DNA from: Butyricimonas faecihominis
GTDB lineage: Bacteria > Bacteroidota > Bacteroidia > Bacteroidales > Marinifilaceae
DNA length: 64,000 nt
NCBI RefSeq assembly: GCF_033096445.1
Contig: NZ_AP028155.1
Span: 3,477,880 to 3,541,879 of the forward strand
Reading direction: 5' to 3'
The position numbers were made by a program, and so were the translations under genes. Of the stretch, positions 38,101 to 45,363 are shown piece by piece (positions within the stretch are counted from its first letter, which is position 1; the number at the start of each line of letters is the position of its first letter). The notes below the pieces were generated by a model. It searched no databases and was not told the origin of the DNA. It was given only the letters and a program-made list of their open reading frames with translations.

Positions 38101-38522
38101 ATTGTCTTTGTTTGGGTACATTTAAGTGGGGAAAAGCATTAGGATGGTACGAGAACCTTTCTCTTACCGGGAAAATGCATGAAGTGCCTTGGGCTCATTT
38201 TATATTTGATGATCGTTATAGTGACGTGGTGGATATTTATGAAGGGGGATTTACGCATACCCGAGGTGTTTTTCGGTCGGAACAAAATAGTTGTATGAAT
38301 AACAATATCCAGTATCATAGTGCCATTAGCCGGGAGGCCATCGTGAAACGTATCATGCTTTACGCCGGAGAAACGTATTCTTTCGATGAGTTTGTGAAGA
38401 ATGATAAGCGGGGTTCGGATAATTTATCACGTTCCACCCGGGACATGGACTTTGGTACGAAAGCTCGTGGAAATCAATATCCACCCGTGATTCACAAGGG
38501 ACGTCCTTCAATTTTGAAATGA
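35106..38522 (+). CDS. Large lipoprotein: fimbrillin-like module, BspA-type LRR, BACON-like domain and M64-like peptidase
   Basis: 1138 residues, 15 bp after the previous stop. The signal ends VCWAC, probably a lipobox. Residues about 25-300 repeat the fimbrillin-like plan (NDVMGVYIVDYEGG, YEASDFLWGKAENVAPSPVAV). Residues about 395-725 are leucine-rich repeats of the BspA/LRR_5 kind (LPDKLKYIGSQTFYLCINLTG and kin, about ten units). Residues about 727-811 look like a BACON domain (GEWEVESKPEWCTLS). Residues about 818-1090 match M64 peptidases (FLGDGYDAEDI) with the zinc motif HEAGGHGFGKLGDE at 976-989. It is probably a surface protease with binding modules. From about 36280 the gene is AT-rich, unlike its 5' part, hinting at a recombinant origin. 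Target unknown. Confidence 0.82.
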   Translation: MRKIILLVAIALSCVCWACYDNEIAGPDAGQACLISLSGEIDQVALSRVNDGGFCHNDVMGVYIVDYEGGSPGTLLDEGNRATNLQFTFDEANNKWNSAYDVFWKDSKTPIDVYGYYPVGTPESVNAYAFEVRKDQSKLSENGEMGGYEASDFLWGKAENVAPSPVAVRLSFRHKMSNARVTLQEGTGFSEGEWTKLEKQVLVTNTKRGARVDLATGIVTVTGEVAATGTIPYKHGDEFRAIVVPQEVAAGVKLFSITVDGVAYSFSKNETFTYVPSKMHNFTIRVDKKANEGKYEFVLVSESIRAWEDDLASHDATAREYIVIESEAGKLKECITAAKKDFRNLQNLKITGEINALDFYFMRDSMDRLQALNLKEVKIVKGGADGYGRPTKDDVIPSMAFFGKNSLQSIILPDQLWEIDDDAFYECKSLMGSLTIPEGVIRIGNGAFSWCSGMRGILSLPSTLGYIGDNAFNQCGIIGELKLPDKLKYIGSQTFYLCINLTGNLVLPENLQYLGSSAFAHCSGITGSLKIPQGITEIPLQAFSSCGFDGVLILHDGITMIGQRAFESCKFKGELNLPSKLLILEDDIFSNCNFSGEIKLPQNLRSVGMRAFENNERLSGTLEFPPSVTSISAGAFARCGFEEIIFPENLENIGYIDSYIGGAFANCFNVGRIVCKGTIPADVVDSRAFEGVPKDNFTLEVPEIVVEQYRAAPGWREFKRIAAHRELTCRPTMVKALNGKSERKLILDAEGEWEVESKPEWCTLSAMSGNKKTELTLTLESGTNYREGEIIFRLKDYDYTTSCRVYQYDFEYADDEVLVLQNHKVGQGINLIFLGDGYDAEDISRGDYLQVMNEQMERFFAIEPYRTYRDYFDVYTAIAVSPENGIGGVNTIRDTKFGTTFTNDVGLLGEYDEIFAYVMKIPSVNESNLSQSLIVITPNTTDYGGITQMWEDGSAIAFCPLSGDNYPYDARGIVQHEAGGHGFGKLGDEYIYYNSFIDDCLCLGTFKWGKALGWYENLSLTGKMHEVPWAHFIFDDRYSDVVDIYEGGFTHTRGVFRSEQNSCMNNNIQYHSAISREAIVKRIMLYAGETYSFDEFVKNDKRGSDNLSRSTRDMDFGTKARGNQYPPVIHKGRPSILK

Positions 38523-38546
38523 TGGTTTGACTAAATTAGAGAAGAT

Positions 38547-39434
38547 ATGAAATACATAAAAATAACTTGCTGTGTAATTCTTTTATACATTCTACTGATT
38601 CCGTGCGGGTGTAGTGAGACCGACCAAGTGCAAGAATCGGATGAAATGTTGATCACGTTTGATATGCAACATCCGGCGTTGGCGAGGGCAACGACAAGTG
38701 CTTTTGAAAAACAGGATCAGATTGGAGTATACATGACCGGACACGGGATTCCTTTAGAGGTTGCCGGAAATTTTCTGAATAATGAACGACTGACCTTTGA
38801 CGGGACAAAGTGGAATCCCGCTAGAAAGTTATATTGGGATGAGGGTTCTTTTGATGTTTTCGCTTATTACCCGTACATCCCTTCTCCTTCGGGAGTCGAC
38901 GATCTGCCCTTTTCCGTGGCATTGGACCAGTCGGTTACTTCAACTGATTCCGGCTTGGATGGCTACGAGGCGAGTGATTTTCTTTGGGCCACGGATCAGA
39001 ACGTCACGGCAAGCGATTCTCCGGTCTCCTTGTCATTCAAGCACCGGATGAGTAAAATGGTTGTGCGTCTGATGAAAGGTAAAGATTATGATGGTGATAT
39101 TCCGGAAGATGCCGAGGTGTACATCCATAACACGGTACCTTCTGCCACGATCGACTTGAGCGTGGGAATTGTTACCCGAAACACTCACGGAACTGCACAG
39201 ACGATTAAGGCGAAAAAAGTCAACAAGACACAATATACGGCTATCGTGGTGCCTCAACGATTAACCAATCAAGTTCCTTTGGTTGAAGTGGTGATGAAAG
39301 GAGTGTCCTACATGGTGGAAAGCAAGTTTGTCTTTAAACCCGGCATCCAGCATACGTTATCCGTCACGATCTCGAAGAATCCAGAACAGGTGAAAATCGA
39401 AATTGGTGGAGAAATCGAGGATTGGGAGGATTAG
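38547..39434 (+). CDS. Fimbrillin-like (Mfa-like) lipoprotein 2
   Basis: 295 residues with lipobox LIPCGC. The same pattern as the two proteins before it: DQIGVYMTGHGIPLEVAGNF, LYWDEGSFDVFAYYPYI, YEASDFLWATDQNVTASDSPVSLSFKHRMS and a closing VKIEIGGEIEDWED. The shared ASDFLW(G/A) block in all three suggests duplication. It ends the probable operon from 34170; spacing is 24 bp. Function in adhesion or pilus assembly is inferred. Confidence 0.8.
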   Translation: MKYIKITCCVILLYILLIPCGCSETDQVQESDEMLITFDMQHPALARATTSAFEKQDQIGVYMTGHGIPLEVAGNFLNNERLTFDGTKWNPARKLYWDEGSFDVFAYYPYIPSPSGVDDLPFSVALDQSVTSTDSGLDGYEASDFLWATDQNVTASDSPVSLSFKHRMSKMVVRLMKGKDYDGDIPEDAEVYIHNTVPSATIDLSVGIVTRNTHGTAQTIKAKKVNKTQYTAIVVPQRLTNQVPLVEVVMKGVSYMVESKFVFKPGIQHTLSVTISKNPEQVKIEIGGEIEDWED

Positions 39435-39481
39435 ATTGGCTATTTTTCTTACTTTTGTAAGATAATTAACTGGCAAAAGAG

Positions 39482-41014
39482 ATGGATAGCAAGGAATTAC
39501 AACAGATAGTAGCATGTGGGGAAACGAGTACGGTCCAATTTAAGGAACATTTTTCTAATCAAGACAGTATTGCTGCTGAAATGGTGGCCATGTCTAATGC
39601 TTGTGGGGGAATGATTTTATTTGGAATAAAAGACAAGACGGGAGAAATCACGGGTTTGCCTTACCCGGAAATTCAGCAAATTAATTCGATGTTGGCAAAT
39701 ATTGCTACTAATCTGTTGCGTCCGGTTATTTACATACAAACGGAAACGGTCATTATTGACGGGCATTCCGTTCTTGTTGTTCGTATTGCAGAGGGAGATA
39801 ATAAACCTTACAAGGATTTGCATGGGGTAATTTGGACAAAACAGGGGGCTGATAAGCGTAAGGTCATGGAGAATAGTGAAATCATTCGATTGTTTCAATG
39901 TTCCGGGATGCTTTATGCTGACGAGCAACCGATTCCTTTCACTTCCGAAAAAGATGTAAACGGGAGTATATTGGATGAGTTTATCCGTAAAGAATATGGA
40001 CGTGAGAAAGAGTCTTTTGGTGTTCCTTATACGGAGCTTTTGCAGAATCTAAATATTCTGAGAGGAGATAAGATAACTTTAGCCGGATTATTGTTTTTTG
40101 GTAAAAATCCTCAACAATTTCGTCCGACTTTTATGATAAAAGCGGTTTCTTTCTTTGGTAACAATATCGCGGGGGTTAATTATAGAGATAGTAAGGATAT
40201 AACCGGAACCTTGCCTGAACTATTTGAAAAAGGGATGTCTTTCTTGAAAGCAAATCTTCATAGTGTTCAAGCCGGACAAGGATTTAATTCAATCGGGCAA
40301 CTTGAGATCTCGGAGATCGCATTAGAGGAATTACTTCAGAATGCTCTTGTTCATCGTGATTATACCAGAAACGCTCCGGTGCGGTTACTCATATTTGATA
40401 ATCGTGTTGAAATAATCAGTCCGGGTTGTCTTCCGGATGGATTGACGGTAGAAAGTATTAAATTGGGAACCGCTGTCGTGCGTAATCCGTTCATCGCTAG
40501 TTTCTGTGCTAAAATCATGCCTTATCGCGGACTTGGTTCGGGGATTATTCGAGCGTTAAAAGAAGAACCGGATTTGGAATTTATGAATGATCCCGAAAGA
40601 ATGCAATTTACTTCTGTTATAAATCGTGTTTATGATGATAAGATAAACGTTGATGAGGGTGCAAATGATCATATAAATGATAAGATAAATGTTGATGAGG
40701 GAATAAATGATAAGATAAATGATAAGATAAACGTTGATGAGGGTGTAAATGATAAGATAAATGATAAGATAAACGTTGACGAGGGTGCAAATGATAAGAT
40801 AAATGATAAGATAAATGTTGATGAGGAAATAAACGAGGCTGAAACTTTAATCCTTGCTTTTTTAGAAAGGAATCCGGGGGCAAAAGGAAGAGAAATTATG
40901 TTATTCCTTCAAAAAGGAAGAGCGACAATAGCCCGCTATTTGAAGTCATTGCAAGAGAAAGAATTAATTGAATATAGAGGTTCGCGTAAAACGGGAGGAT
41001 ATTTCAAAAAATAG
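39482..41014 (+). CDS. AlbA_2/HATPase-type ATP-binding regulator with internal repeats and C-terminal winged helix
   Basis: 510 residues. Residues 1-125 form an AlbA_2 (Schlafen-AAA-like) domain: GETSTVQFKEHFSNQDSIAAEMVAMSNACGG, then LFGIKDKTGEITGL. Residues about 260-380 form the HATPase_c_4 domain (EIALEELLQNALVHRDYTRNAPVRLLIFDNRVEIISPG). Residues about 386-451 are five copies of a 14-residue unit (NDKINVDEG). The end (REIMLFLQKGRATIARYLKSLQEKELIEYRG) is a winged helix. Such proteins are predicted transcription regulators or, in some cases, nucleic-acid-acting defence factors. A TACTTTTG box is at 39450-39457. Function is not established. Confidence 0.85.
   Translation: MDSKELQQIVACGETSTVQFKEHFSNQDSIAAEMVAMSNACGGMILFGIKDKTGEITGLPYPEIQQINSMLANIATNLLRPVIYIQTETVIIDGHSVLVVRIAEGDNKPYKDLHGVIWTKQGADKRKVMENSEIIRLFQCSGMLYADEQPIPFTSEKDVNGSILDEFIRKEYGREKESFGVPYTELLQNLNILRGDKITLAGLLFFGKNPQQFRPTFMIKAVSFFGNNIAGVNYRDSKDITGTLPELFEKGMSFLKANLHSVQAGQGFNSIGQLEISEIALEELLQNALVHRDYTRNAPVRLLIFDNRVEIISPGCLPDGLTVESIKLGTAVVRNPFIASFCAKIMPYRGLGSGIIRALKEEPDLEFMNDPERMQFTSVINRVYDDKINVDEGANDHINDKINVDEGINDKINDKINVDEGVNDKINDKINVDEGANDKINDKINVDEEINEAETLILAFLERNPGAKGREIMLFLQKGRATIARYLKSLQEKELIEYRGSRKTGGYFKK
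40637..40834 (+). repeat. Five 42-bp tandem repeats inside the AlbA_2 gene
   Basis: Units begin at 40637, 40679, 40721, 40763 and 40805; the last is cut short. Each reads GATAAGATAAACGTTGATGA with small changes, and all stay in frame. Unit length is exactly 14 codons, so gain or loss of units would change the linker and keep the frame. Confidence 0.9.
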
Positions 41015-41026
41015 GAACGTGTGTTT

Positions 41027-42796
41027 ATGAGAAATATTATTTTTCTATTTGCACTAATATACGTGTGTGTCTCCTGTGAGAAAAAGCGGGTGGAAATAAA
41101 TGGTTTTCCCGTGAAAATTCTTCATGGAGGCTCTTCTTTCGGGATCATTACGCCCGATGGGAACGTGCTGATAGATTCTTTATTTTCTGGTAAACCTTCC
41201 ATTGTTGTAAATCAAGTGTGCGTTCTTCCCTGTGGGAATGGAATGTTCCGGTTGTGTGATATTTCAAAAGTTCCGATGGCAACAAGTTCCCGGCGTTTTA
41301 TCCAAGTGGGAAACTTTATAGAGGACGTAACCATTGCCCAAGGAGAAAAGGAAGGGCCTTTCATTTTAATCAATAAATCGAGTGAAAACATCGCGGTAAT
41401 AGATTCCTACCGGGGAGTACCCGTTCGGGTGATGCATAATTTTAGAGATGGACTTGCTCTGGCTTATACTGAAAATCAAAAATATGGCTACGTGAATACT
41501 CGTGGGGAATGGGTTATTGCCCCTGAGTATGATTTTGCTTGTGATTTTTCCGAGGGGATGGCTTTGGTCGGGATGGCAGACAGGGAGGGACGAATCGCCT
41601 ACGAGGTCATTGACAGGGAGGGACAGAACGTTTTTCCCGTGATGTTAACGAATTGTCGCTTACAGGGGGTATTTTCTTGTGGTTTACTCGTGTACAAAGA
41701 TTTGCGGCAACACTATTGTGCCTGTTTGGATAAAAAAGGGAAAACCGTGTTGTATCTTCCCGCCGAGATACAGGAAATGACAGAATTCCGTCACGACGTG
41801 GCTTTCTGTTTAACTCGAAATGGAATCGGGGTGGTTGATAAGGCCGGGAAAATGATCGTTCCTGCCGATTACGATGATGGAGAATTTATAAATTCGGAAC
41901 GACTGGCATTAAAGAGTAAAGGGAAATGGGCCCTGTTTGATTTTAAAGGGAACCGTGTGACTCCCTTTATCTATGATAAAATATATCCGTGGAGTCATGC
42001 GAACCGTGTTTTTGTTCATCAAGACAGCATGGACCTCTTGATTGACGAGACTGGAAAGACCGTCAGCACGGCATATCCTTTTGAACTGGACTGGCAATCT
42101 TTGGAAACAACTTCTCCCATTGTACAGGTCTTTTACCGTTACCCGCTCCCGGAGACGGTTGAAGTGCCGGAATCGGAAAACACGATACTGTCAGTAAAGA
42201 AACCCTCTTTACCCCGGAAAGAAAGGATTCAGGCGATAGATACTACCAGCCCGTTTTATCAAGAGGCACAAAAGGTCCTGAAAAACGGATTCTCAGAGAC
42301 AGATTCGGAAAATCGGAGAGTAATCCTAAACTATATGGAACATTTCCGGATGTCGTACGAGACGAAAGATATTGACTTCCTAGAGCAACTTTTTAGCGAG
42401 AAAGCGTTAATCATTGTTGGTACCGTGGTGAAACAACTGCCACAGGAAGGACATTATCTTCCAGCCGATCAGATCCGGTACAATATAAAAACGAAACAAC
42501 AATATCTGGATCGTTTGCGTCGGATATTCAAGGCAAATAAGAAAATAGAGGTTCGTTATTCTGATTTTCTGATCCGGAGACATCCCACCCGACCGGGAAT
42601 TTATGGCGTCTCCGTTCGTCAGGCTTACTCTTCGGATTTGTACTCGGACGAGGGGTATTTATTCCTGTTATGGGATTTTTCTGACGAGACGGCACCTAAA
42701 ATTCACGTGCGTACGTGGCAGCCCCGGAGAATAGATGATCAGACGTTGTTGCCGGAACGGGATATTATTCACTTGGGAAGTTTTAATTTTGAATGA
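41027..42796 (+). CDS. WG-repeat lipoprotein with C-terminal NTF2-like domain
   Basis: 589 residues from ATG 41027 (a GTG two codons upstream is less likely). Lipobox CVSC. The first 380 residues hold WG-type repeats (KYGYVNTRGEWVIAPEYDFACDFSEGMALV; NGIGVVDKAGKMIVPADYDD; GKWALFDFKGNRVTPFIYDKI). The last 190 residues (NYMEHFRMSYETKDIDFLEQLFSEKAL, GYLFLLWDF, HVRTWQP) resemble NTF2-like domains often seen beside PEGA-like proteins in Bacteroidales. Neither part shows catalytic residues. The gene overlaps the next one (ATGA), so the products may work together at the cell envelope. Confidence 0.72.
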   Translation: MRNIIFLFALIYVCVSCEKKRVEINGFPVKILHGGSSFGIITPDGNVLIDSLFSGKPSIVVNQVCVLPCGNGMFRLCDISKVPMATSSRRFIQVGNFIEDVTIAQGEKEGPFILINKSSENIAVIDSYRGVPVRVMHNFRDGLALAYTENQKYGYVNTRGEWVIAPEYDFACDFSEGMALVGMADREGRIAYEVIDREGQNVFPVMLTNCRLQGVFSCGLLVYKDLRQHYCACLDKKGKTVLYLPAEIQEMTEFRHDVAFCLTRNGIGVVDKAGKMIVPADYDDGEFINSERLALKSKGKWALFDFKGNRVTPFIYDKIYPWSHANRVFVHQDSMDLLIDETGKTVSTAYPFELDWQSLETTSPIVQVFYRYPLPETVEVPESENTILSVKKPSLPRKERIQAIDTTSPFYQEAQKVLKNGFSETDSENRRVILNYMEHFRMSYETKDIDFLEQLFSEKALIIVGTVVKQLPQEGHYLPADQIRYNIKTKQQYLDRLRRIFKANKKIEVRYSDFLIRRHPTRPGIYGVSVRQAYSSDLYSDEGYLFLLWDFSDETAPKIHVRTWQPRRIDDQTLLPERDIIHLGSFNFE

Positions 42797-43743
42797 TGAA
42801 AAAAATCTTATGCACGATCATACTCTTATGGCTACTTGTGCCGGGATGGGCTCAAGAGTTTAAGGTTGCTTCGTTTCGGTTGTTACCCAACGATATAACA
42901 GCTTGGGTGAATCCCGTGAGAGACTTGAATGACGAGGCGTGTGCGTTAATCAAAGTGGTCGGGAATCGTGATTTCGCCTTTTCTACTCCTTTGGGAATCG
43001 TGCAGCGTAAGAATGAAGTGGGTGAAATCTGGTTGTACGTGCCGAATGGAACCCGGAAAATAACGATAAAGCATCCTCGATGGGGTGTTTTGCGGGACTA
43101 TAAATTTCCCGTTATCCTTGAATCGAGATTAACCTACGAGTTGGTGATAGAAGAACCGCTTTTGAAGGTCGAGGAAGAATACCCGAGAGTACGGAAAGTT
43201 CACCGCCCGTTACCCAATACCCCGCTGGATGAGAGCTTACGGGCTATGCCGACGGGCAAATTGAAATCCCAAAGACCTGCTTTTACAAGTTTGTTCACGA
43301 TTGGATGGGATCACGAACGTCCCGCTTTCGGGGTCATGCTGGCGTGCATGAAAAAACATGGGTTATACGTGCATGGGCAGGCTGATTTCAAGTCTTTGTC
43401 CGTGGATGGGGAATGTCGGAAGGACGGGAGCATACCTTCTACCGGGGACACACCTTATTACACGGGTTCCGAGAAGTATTCCCGGTACGCGTTTCTGGCC
43501 GGGGGAATTCATTCGATCGCGTCGTTATGCTATCTATACGAGGGGTTGGGTTACGGGAAACGGCAAGTGGTGTGGGAAACCATCGAGGGGTTGAAACTGA
43601 GAAATAAAGATTATTCCTACAAGGGAATTGCCGCGGAACTTGGCTTGCTTGTCAAGGTTCGCAAAATGGCCCTCTCGCTTGGAGTGATCACGATAAAGGG
43701 GGAATACTGGGAACCCACGGTTGGAGTCGGAATAAATTTTTAG
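42793..43743 (+). CDS. Exported protein with PEGA-like N-terminus and barrel-like C-terminus
   Basis: 316 residues. Signal peptide cleaves near GWAQ. The first 100 residues (VASFRLLPNDITAWVNPVRD, EACALIKVVGN, IKHPRWGVLRDYKFP) fit a PEGA-like, surface-associated domain seen beside NTF2-like proteins. The remainder has alternating strands (GVMLACMKKHGLYVHGQADF, YAFLAGGIHSIA, KGIAAELGLLVKV) and ends in VGVGINF, as outer-membrane barrels do. It shares four bases with the stop of the gene before. The pairing with the WG/NTF2 gene is a known neighbourhood; the task is unknown. Confidence 0.7.
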   Translation: MMKKILCTIILLWLLVPGWAQEFKVASFRLLPNDITAWVNPVRDLNDEACALIKVVGNRDFAFSTPLGIVQRKNEVGEIWLYVPNGTRKITIKHPRWGVLRDYKFPVILESRLTYELVIEEPLLKVEEEYPRVRKVHRPLPNTPLDESLRAMPTGKLKSQRPAFTSLFTIGWDHERPAFGVMLACMKKHGLYVHGQADFKSLSVDGECRKDGSIPSTGDTPYYTGSEKYSRYAFLAGGIHSIASLCYLYEGLGYGKRQVVWETIEGLKLRNKDYSYKGIAAELGLLVKVRKMALSLGVITIKGEYWEPTVGVGINF

Positions 43744-43747
43744 GGAT

Positions 43748-45358
43748 ATGTACAAATGGATCATTGCGTGCTGTTTACTGTTACTTGCTTGTAAAAAGGA
43801 AGAGGAACCTTCTGTGCTGGCTCCCCGTATCTCTTTAAATGAGGTGACAGAGATTACTCGTAACACAGCGAGAATCTCCGCGGAGATTGAATTACGGGGA
43901 GAGGGAACGGTTACCTCGTGTAAATTCCTGTACGGGACATCCGAGGATATGGCGGAAGCGCTTCAACAGGAGGCTGAAGGGGTAGAGGGAAACGTGGAGA
44001 CTTGCCTCACGGGTTTACAAGCTGGGACATCGTATTATTATTGCTTGGAAATATCAAATGGTCATAGCATCGTGCGAAGTGACATTGGACATTTTCAGAC
44101 CTTACCCAACACGTTACCCGTTCTGGGCGATCTGGTCATGATATACAAGGGGCCTTTTAGCGCGGCATTCCAATGTACCTTGGTGGATGATGGTGGGGAA
44201 GCCTTGACAACTCTGGCGTTTACGTATCGGGAGAAGAGTACGGAAAACGGGAAATTGGTCGAGGTACCATTGGGTGATGAGGGTGCTTTCACGGGAAAAC
44301 TGCAAGGATTGGAGATGGGTACCACTTATATCGTGAGTGCATACGCCGTGAATTCGATCGGGGAAACTTACTCTACGCCCGTGGAATTTACGACTAGCGA
44401 GGCCGTTTACAATTCCGTTCCCGGTATGTTGCCGGAAATCATGGGGAATCAAAAGTACAACCTTGCCTCCTTAACCCTTTCCGGTTTCTTGAACGGAACG
44501 GATATTCGTTTGTTGCGTGAAATGCTGGGATGGGACATTGAGGGACATGAAACTCCGGGCCAATTGGTGGAAATGGATCTCTCCGAGGCAAAGATCGTGG
44601 AGGGTGGAAGTAGCTATTACGGATCCCGATATACTCGTCGAGACACGCTGGACTACGGGATGTTTCTTCATTGCAGTAAATTGCAGCGAATCGTCTTGCC
44701 GCACAGCTTGAAAGTAATCGAGAAAGATGCATTCAAAGGATGTTCCGGTTTGATCTCCATGACAATACCCGATAGTCTAGTCGTTTACAAAACTTCAAGT
44801 GGTTGCAGTGCTTTGCAGGAATTGTCCGTTTCTCCTTTGAATACAGTTTTTTCAAGTATTGATGGCGTGTTATACAATAAAGATGCGAGTATCTTGATCC
44901 ATTACCCGGAAGGAAAAACGGCCGAGGAATTCACGTTCCCCTCTTCCGTTCGGAAGATCGGGGTGGCGGCTTTCCAGAATTGTTTGTTGGATTCCATCAT
45001 TATCCCCGTATCGGTGGAGGAACTGGGCGAACAGGTATTCCGGGGTTCGAGATTAAAAAAGATCGTTATTTCCGATGGAGTTTATACTATTCCGGAGGCA
45101 GCTTTTAAAGAGTGTGCCGAATTGAAAGAGCTGGTGCTGGGAAAAGAGATTTCGGCATTGTTTGACTATTGTCTTGATGGTTGTAATTTGCAGGAGCTTT
45201 ACCTAATGGCAACTTACCCGCCTGTTTGTTACTCGTCGACGTTTACCGGGGCAGGGGATATTTTCAATGTATGTACTCTTTACGTGCCTTCCGGACGTAA
45301 ACCGATTTACCGGCAGGCGAAAGGATGGGGAAACTTCCTGCGGATTAATGAACAGTGA
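43748..45358 (+). CDS. Lipoprotein with fibronectin-III-like and BspA-type LRR domains
   Basis: 536 residues, starting 4 bp after the previous stop. Lipobox LLAC. Two fibronectin-III-like domains (about 25-120 and 125-220: ITRNTARISAEIELRG, GLQAGTSYYYCLEISNG, GLEMGTTYIVSAYAVNSIGETYSTP). From about 240 to 500 come LRR_5 units (LHCSKLQRIVLPHSLKVIEKDAFKGCSGLI, EEFTFPSSVRKIGVAAFQNCLLD). Both domain types bind proteins or glycans at the surface. Third gene of a WG-PEGA-FnIII/LRR run. It ends 5 bp from the convergent kinase gene. Confidence 0.78.
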   Translation: MYKWIIACCLLLLACKKEEEPSVLAPRISLNEVTEITRNTARISAEIELRGEGTVTSCKFLYGTSEDMAEALQQEAEGVEGNVETCLTGLQAGTSYYYCLEISNGHSIVRSDIGHFQTLPNTLPVLGDLVMIYKGPFSAAFQCTLVDDGGEALTTLAFTYREKSTENGKLVEVPLGDEGAFTGKLQGLEMGTTYIVSAYAVNSIGETYSTPVEFTTSEAVYNSVPGMLPEIMGNQKYNLASLTLSGFLNGTDIRLLREMLGWDIEGHETPGQLVEMDLSEAKIVEGGSSYYGSRYTRRDTLDYGMFLHCSKLQRIVLPHSLKVIEKDAFKGCSGLISMTIPDSLVVYKTSSGCSALQELSVSPLNTVFSSIDGVLYNKDASILIHYPEGKTAEEFTFPSSVRKIGVAAFQNCLLDSIIIPVSVEELGEQVFRGSRLKKIVISDGVYTIPEAAFKECAELKELVLGKEISALFDYCLDGCNLQELYLMATYPPVCYSSTFTGAGDIFNVCTLYVPSGRKPIYRQAKGWGNFLRINEQ

Positions 45359-45363
45359 TGGCT

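Noticed and set aside
40637-40834. CRISPR array
   Set aside because: The units are contiguous, in frame and have no spacers; they encode a protein linker.
40617-40883. 88-residue frame opposite the 42-bp repeats
   Set aside because: It only mirrors the repeats of the AlbA_2 gene and reads as a monotonous His/Leu/Ser pattern.
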